Below are positions 61,233-64,000 of a DNA stretch of 64,000 nucleotides, piece after piece (position 1 is the first letter of the stretch; each line of letters opens with the position of its first letter). The DNA is from Treponema putidum (lineage in GTDB: Bacteria; Spirochaetota; Spirochaetia; Treponematales; Treponemataceae). The notes beneath the pieces are model-generated. The model worked only from the letters and a program-made list of their open reading frames with translations. It did not search any database and was not told the origin of the DNA. Location: the NCBI RefSeq assembly GCF_000755145.1, contig NZ_CP009228.1, positions 1,409,693-1,473,692 on the forward strand, in the 5' to 3' direction. The position numbers and the translations under genes were made by a program.

Positions 61233-61649
61233 ATGAAAAGAATAATTATTTTTGTTAGCGTTTTATTGCTTTGTTTTTCGTCATGCAAAACAAAGCAAAT
61301 TCAGCCTAAAGTTGAAGGTGCCTATGTACAGCTTACGGACAAGGCTCAAATCTCTTTTAAGGAACTTCCATGTACGGTCTTTTTTTCAGACGGCACCGAG
61401 GAAAAATATATAACGAATGAAGACGGCAAGATTGTAGTTCAAGTTATTGAAGGCCGTATAATAACAAAGGTCGTCTATGATTTTTCCGGTTATAAAAGGC
61501 CTAAGGGAAAGCTTTTGGCAAAGGAGGAGTTTTCAATAATAAGAAAACTTAAAACAAAACCTAAATCTTTGATTCAAACCTTTGATATAAATATTGAGCC
61601 CCGCAAGGGAATGCAGCTTATAATAATCTTGGATGTTTTTGATCTTTAA
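61233..61649 (+). CDS. Small lipoprotein downstream of the TraB-like gene
   Basis: The 138-residue product has a lipobox CFSSC (Cys near residue 18) and a beta-rich body (PCTVFFSDGTEEKYITNEDGK) that could be a small Ig- or carboxypeptidase-regulatory-like fold. No family was recognised. It begins 1 nt after the TraB-like stop, so translation is coupled, and the two proteins may form a complex in the envelope. Confidence 0.65.
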   Translation: MKRIIIFVSVLLLCFSSCKTKQIQPKVEGAYVQLTDKAQISFKELPCTVFFSDGTEEKYITNEDGKIVVQVIEGRIITKVVYDFSGYKRPKGKLLAKEEFSIIRKLKTKPKSLIQTFDINIEPRKGMQLIIILDVFDL

Positions 61650-61673
61650 TTATGAGCCTTTCTTTTTTGAACT

Positions 61674-62153
61674 TTATTCATTAAAAATATCTTCGGGATC
61701 TAAAAAACGGCCTGCAAAGCGGTAGGTATTTTTCCAATATTTTTCTTCTAGTGAAGAAATTATTACACCTGTATGTTTACCCTGCGAAGCGGAATGGATA
61801 AATTCTCCGTTACCGATATAAATTCCTACATGCGATACTTTGTTTCCCACGGTGTAGAAAAATAAAAGATCGCCGGGTTGAACTTCTTTGTCTGAAATTC
61901 GTTTAGCAAAGTCAGCAAGCCCCTTTGTGCTTCTGGGCACGGTCATTTCAAGGCCGTCAAGGGCAGCCCTATATACAAAACCTGAGCAATCCATTCCGGC
62001 CTTAGTAGTACCTGCATATTTATATGGAGTTTTTAAGTATTTATATGAGGCATTTATAAAATCGAGCCGAGGAGATTCGGGCGGTTGAGCTCCAAAAATC
62101 ATGCATCCGTTTAAAAAAAAGCTAAAGATAATAAAAATAAATATTTTTTTCAT
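61674..62153 (-). CDS. NlpC/P60 cell-wall hydrolase lipoprotein
   Basis: The 159-residue protein has a lipobox FLNGC (Cys near residue 17) and one NlpC/P60 domain. Catalytic Cys is in GMDCSGFVYRAA, His in NKVSHVGIYIG and the third residue in FIHSASQGK. Such enzymes cut the D-Glu to diamino acid bond in peptidoglycan stem peptides. The small size and lipid anchor resemble E. coli Spr/MepS. The gene converges on the TraB operon. Confidence 0.9.
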   Translation of the reverse strand: MKKIFIFIIFSFFLNGCMIFGAQPPESPRLDFINASYKYLKTPYKYAGTTKAGMDCSGFVYRAALDGLEMTVPRSTKGLADFAKRISDKEVQPGDLLFFYTVGNKVSHVGIYIGNGEFIHSASQGKHTGVIISSLEEKYWKNTYRFAGRFLDPEDIFNE

Positions 62154-62232
62154 AAATTCTGCAACCTCTTATCTCTTATCGGGTCTAACTATAAGAGAAT
62201 TTAGCTAAATTTATTTATAAAAGGAAGATCTT

Positions 62233-63960
62233 ATGGCAAATCTTAATAAAAAACCTTGGGCATTTTTAGATGAATGGAGGGGATCAAAATTTAAAGGCGA
62301 ATGGCCGACCCTCCCCGAAATGTTTGAAATTACTGCAGAGCGGTACCCTGACAGAAATTGTTTTACGGTCTTTGAACCGGATCGTATTACCCTTTCTTAT
62401 TCGGAAAGTTTGAAGGTAATAAAAGACTTGGCCTATTGGATGACTGAAAAGGGTGTTACGAAGGGAACTCATGTTGCCGTTTCGGGAAAAAACTCCCCTG
62501 AATGGGCTGTTGTATATTTGGCAGCCCTTTTTGCAGGCGGAATAATAATTCCGATAGACTATGGCCTTCATAATGAAGAGATTGAAACCCTTTTAAAAAC
62601 ATCAAAACCGAAGATTTTTTTTGTAGATGAAGAAAAATTCGATTTTTTTGCAGAAAAAGCAAAAACCGAGACCTTTATAGGTTCCCTTTATTCTTTAAGT
62701 AAAAAACACCCTGAAATTTATGTTTATAATCTAAAGCCTTCCGGAAATCCTGAACTTGCAAAGGCCCAAGAAAACGATACGGCTGCAATTCTTTTTACCT
62801 CAGGAACTACAGGAAACCCTAAAGGCGTTGTTTTAACTCATAAAAATTTTGTTTCGGATTGCTATATCGCACAGTCGAACCTTAACATCTATCATACGGA
62901 CGTATTCTATGCTCTTTTACCGCTTCATCACTCGTATACTATGCTTGCGGTATTTATCGAAGCCCTCTCGGTCGGTGCAGAGCTGGTATTCGGAAAAACT
63001 CTTGCAGTTTCAAAAATGCTTGCCGAGCTTAAAGCCGGAAAAATCACAATGCTTTTGGGCGTGCCTCTCTTATTCAATAAACTTCTTGCCGGTATTTTTA
63101 AAGGAATTAAAGCAAAGGGTATTGTCGTATTCGGTATTATCAGAGCATTGATGGGCTTTTCATACTTTGTTAAAAAGGTCTTTAAGGCTAATATCGGCAG
63201 TAAGCTCTTCCATGGAATTTTAGATAAGGCCAGTTTGGGTAATGTAAGAATTGCTATATGCGGAGGAGGCCCTTTAGCTCCCAAGGTATGCAGGGCTTAT
63301 AATGAGTTCGGCATCGACTTTGTTCAAGGTTACGGCCTTACAGAGACATCTCCCATCATTGCCCTTAATCCTAAAGAGCACTTTAAAATTGCCAGCGTCG
63401 GGCAGTATTTTATTTCTTATATGGAAATGAAGATACTTGATCCTGATGAAAAGGGAATAGGGGAGGTTGCCGTAAAGGGGCCTATGGTTATGCAGGGCTA
63501 TTACAATATGCCTGATGAAACAGCCGAAGTTCTTTCTTCCGACGGCTGGTTAAAAACAGGAGACCTAGGCTGGCTTGATGATGAAGGCTACCTTTACCTT
63601 TGCGGAAGGGCTAAAAACCTTATAGTTACAGCCGGAGGAAAAAACGTCTTCCCAGAAGAAATCGAAAATATGTTCCAGCTCTATTATAATGAAATTGAAC
63701 AGATTACAGCTGCAGGCTATCAGGCTGAGGAAGGTGAGGAAGTTGAAGCCCTTGTTTATCCTGCCGATGAGCTTTATAAAAAGCTCAATATGACACGCGG
63801 CACAAGCGAAGGCGATGCAGCTATTCAAAAAGAAATCGATGCCATTATCGAAACCGTGAATAAAAAGCTTTTACCCTATCAGAGGATTACAAAGACAACC
63901 TATCTATCCGAACCGCTTGAAATGACCACAACCAAAAAAGTAAAGCGTTTTAAAAAGTAG
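62233..63960 (+). CDS. AMP-forming acyl-CoA ligase
   Basis: The 575-residue adenylate-forming enzyme has the P-loop-like AILFTSGTTGNPKGVVLTHK, the A5 region GYGLTETSPI, the hinge GDLGWLDDEGYLYLCGR and the catalytic Lys in TTTKKVKRFKK near the end. It activates a fatty or other carboxylic acid as acyl-AMP and transfers it to CoA. Length and order fit a medium or long-chain fatty acid enzyme, but the substrate is not readable. AAGGAAG precedes the ATG. The gene ends 40 nt before the window edge. Confidence 0.9.
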   Translation: MANLNKKPWAFLDEWRGSKFKGEWPTLPEMFEITAERYPDRNCFTVFEPDRITLSYSESLKVIKDLAYWMTEKGVTKGTHVAVSGKNSPEWAVVYLAALFAGGIIIPIDYGLHNEEIETLLKTSKPKIFFVDEEKFDFFAEKAKTETFIGSLYSLSKKHPEIYVYNLKPSGNPELAKAQENDTAAILFTSGTTGNPKGVVLTHKNFVSDCYIAQSNLNIYHTDVFYALLPLHHSYTMLAVFIEALSVGAELVFGKTLAVSKMLAELKAGKITMLLGVPLLFNKLLAGIFKGIKAKGIVVFGIIRALMGFSYFVKKVFKANIGSKLFHGILDKASLGNVRIAICGGGPLAPKVCRAYNEFGIDFVQGYGLTETSPIIALNPKEHFKIASVGQYFISYMEMKILDPDEKGIGEVAVKGPMVMQGYYNMPDETAEVLSSDGWLKTGDLGWLDDEGYLYLCGRAKNLIVTAGGKNVFPEEIENMFQLYYNEIEQITAAGYQAEEGEEVEALVYPADELYKKLNMTRGTSEGDAAIQKEIDAIIETVNKKLLPYQRITKTTYLSEPLEMTTTKKVKRFKK

Positions 63961-64000
63961 GTAGTTATAAAAAACATGTAAATAAAAAACAACCACCACT

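Noticed and set aside
1..64000. CRISPR arrays, complete insertion sequences or integron attC sites
   Set aside because: No regularly spaced repeats or complete transposase with terminal inverted repeats were found. The Rpn-family genes are not flanked by such repeats.

Overview
The window looks like chromosome of an oral treponeme, closest in character to Treponema denticola. The DNA is AT-rich. Many exported proteins carry a spirochete-style lipobox (FSAC, LTGC, LNSC, LISC, FSSC, LNGC). There is a BpuR-like PUR-alpha protein, an rpsP-khpA-rimM-trmD-rplS block and a large family of surface lipoproteins. No database was consulted, so the species is an inference.

Layout. 1-4.3 kb: a cut-off NhaC-type antiporter, a CDP-alcohol phosphatidyltransferase with a small YdbC/PC4-like protein, then thiI and a DAHP synthase-RNase HI fusion. 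4.4-9.8 kb: a predicted beta-barrel protein, a 1152-residue multidomain lipoprotein and a smaller exported protein that shares a module with it. 9.7-12.5 kb: an antitoxin with a truncated MazF remnant, a Zn/Mn-type ABC pair and an Rpn-family nuclease. 12.7-17.7 kb: a CydDC-like ABC exporter pair and a repeat-rich lipoprotein. 17.8-25.2 kb: a Lys-rich protein, an intact PIN toxin-antitoxin pair, the ribosomal/tRNA-modification operon, cobT and a vapBC pair with a frameshifted toxin. 25.2-34.7 kb: two ABC ATPase-permease fusions (one lacks its last membrane segment), rluB, a frameshifted scpB, scpA, recA, a membrane protein and an old-yellow-enzyme reductase. 34.8-43.5 kb: a CPA2 antiporter, a broken Rpn gene, a recR 3' fragment fused onto a membrane protein, its partner gene, the PUR protein, a phosphohexomutase, MgtC and tRNA-Leu(CAG). 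43.5-47.8 kb: a GC-richer accessory patch with a 2H phosphoesterase and a single-chain type IIG restriction-methylation enzyme. 47.8-54.3 kb: YitT, MATE, a CHASE2 adenylate cyclase and ackA. 54.3-64 kb: a serine protease/lipoprotein operon, groES, an alternative sigma-70 factor, an RNA methyltransferase, TraB and NlpC/P60 lipoproteins and an acyl-CoA ligase.

Themes. First, several genes have good -10 (often also -35) elements placed so that transcription would start 0-5 nt before the ATG with no Shine-Dalgarno sequence, which points to frequent leaderless or near-leaderless mRNAs. Second, toxin and Rpn-type genes are decaying while their antitoxins stay intact, and their edges coincide with truncated neighbours. 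Third, several reading frames are broken by one base, mostly in homopolymers (scpB, vapC, possibly yitT). These may be real, slippage-corrected or assembly errors, and need read-level checking. No CRISPR array, complete insertion sequence or rRNA operon was seen.
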